DNA of 42,128 nucleotides from a virus. A program made the translations under genes and the position numbers. The notes under the pieces were generated by a model. The model made no database searches and was not told the DNA's origin. It was given only the letters and a program-made list of their open reading frames with translations. Location: positions 1 to 42,128 of the IMG/VR virus record IMGVR_UViG_3300020572_000017; one strand, given 5' to 3'. Below, in pieces: positions 42,104 to 42,128 of this stretch; the first letter of the stretch is position 1; every line of letters begins with the position of its first letter.

Positions 42104-42128
42104 TGAAATTATACGACGCTATACCAGC
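42103..42128 (+). CDS. Start of next gene, cut by window end
   Basis: An ATG overlapping the preceding TAA (TAATG) opens a frame reading MKLYDAIP before the window ends. By T4 gene order (21-22-23) this could be the major capsid protein gene, but eight codons cannot show it. Confidence 0.5.

Overview
This window looks like the structural and DNA-metabolism part of a large, AT-rich, T4-like (myovirus-type) bacteriophage genome. Every convincing gene lies on the + strand. Genes are packed with short gaps or 1-17 nt overlaps, and no tRNA, rRNA, insertion sequence, integrase or CRISPR array is visible. The T4 relationship rests on recognisable homologues of gp5 (hub), gp25 and gp6 (baseplate wedge), gp61 (primase), gp47/gp46 (recombination nuclease), gp17 (terminase), gp20 (portal), gp21 (prohead protease) and probably gp55 (late sigma). 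The AT-rich leaders with weak Shine-Dalgarno sequences, and the LamG, DNRLRE and B-lectin adhesin modules, would suit a Bacteroidetes-type host. That host call is inference only.

Layout. 1-4.2 kb: a membrane/coiled-coil protein, a Cys4 protein, a ClpP-like protease, an HD hydrolase, a small membrane coiled-coil protein and a gp55-like late sigma factor. 4.2-19.9 kb: tail and baseplate block, with a gp5-like hub carrying a C-terminal CHAP peptidoglycan hydrolase, gp25, gp6, several adhesin-like proteins (DNRLRE, bulb-lectin, LamG) and two proteins sharing a C-terminal module. 19.9-24.4 kb: DNA metabolism inserted between tail genes (T7-type endonuclease I, DnaG-type primase, fused Mre11-Rad50/gp47-gp46). 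24.5-28.1 kb: two fibre-like proteins, one with a collagen-like stretch. 28.1-34.9 kb: accessory block with a three-domain nucleotidyltransferase / LETM1-like / RNA-ligase-like fusion, a Zn-ribbon protein, a membrane GAF-like protein, a gene with a probable -1 frameshift, a ParB-like protein and a Cys-rich protein. 34.9-42.1 kb: DNA packaging and prohead assembly (terminase, portal, prohead protease, scaffold candidate). The window ends just inside the next gene. Sheath, tube and major capsid genes are not in the window.

Three signals deserve most attention. (1) A recurrent element, extended consensus close to GATATTTATWTTAAA, sits 12-26 nt upstream of nine start codons, mostly of late (virion) genes. 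At several sites it lies in the loop of an inverted repeat whose arm sequences differ but stay complementary, and whose right arm abuts the ribosome-binding region. I propose a late promoter placed inside an RBS-sequestering hairpin, as known for a few T4 genes, but used across this genome. (2) A nine-A run containing A AAA AAG at 32227-32236 appears to fuse a 234-aa protein to a conserved start-less domain by -1 frameshifting, unless it is a homopolymer error. (3) Many head-region proteins carry a short amphipathic segment ending in [L/I]-x-E, like T4 capsid-targeting/prohead-protease sites, and such sites also separate the domains of the 730-aa fusion.
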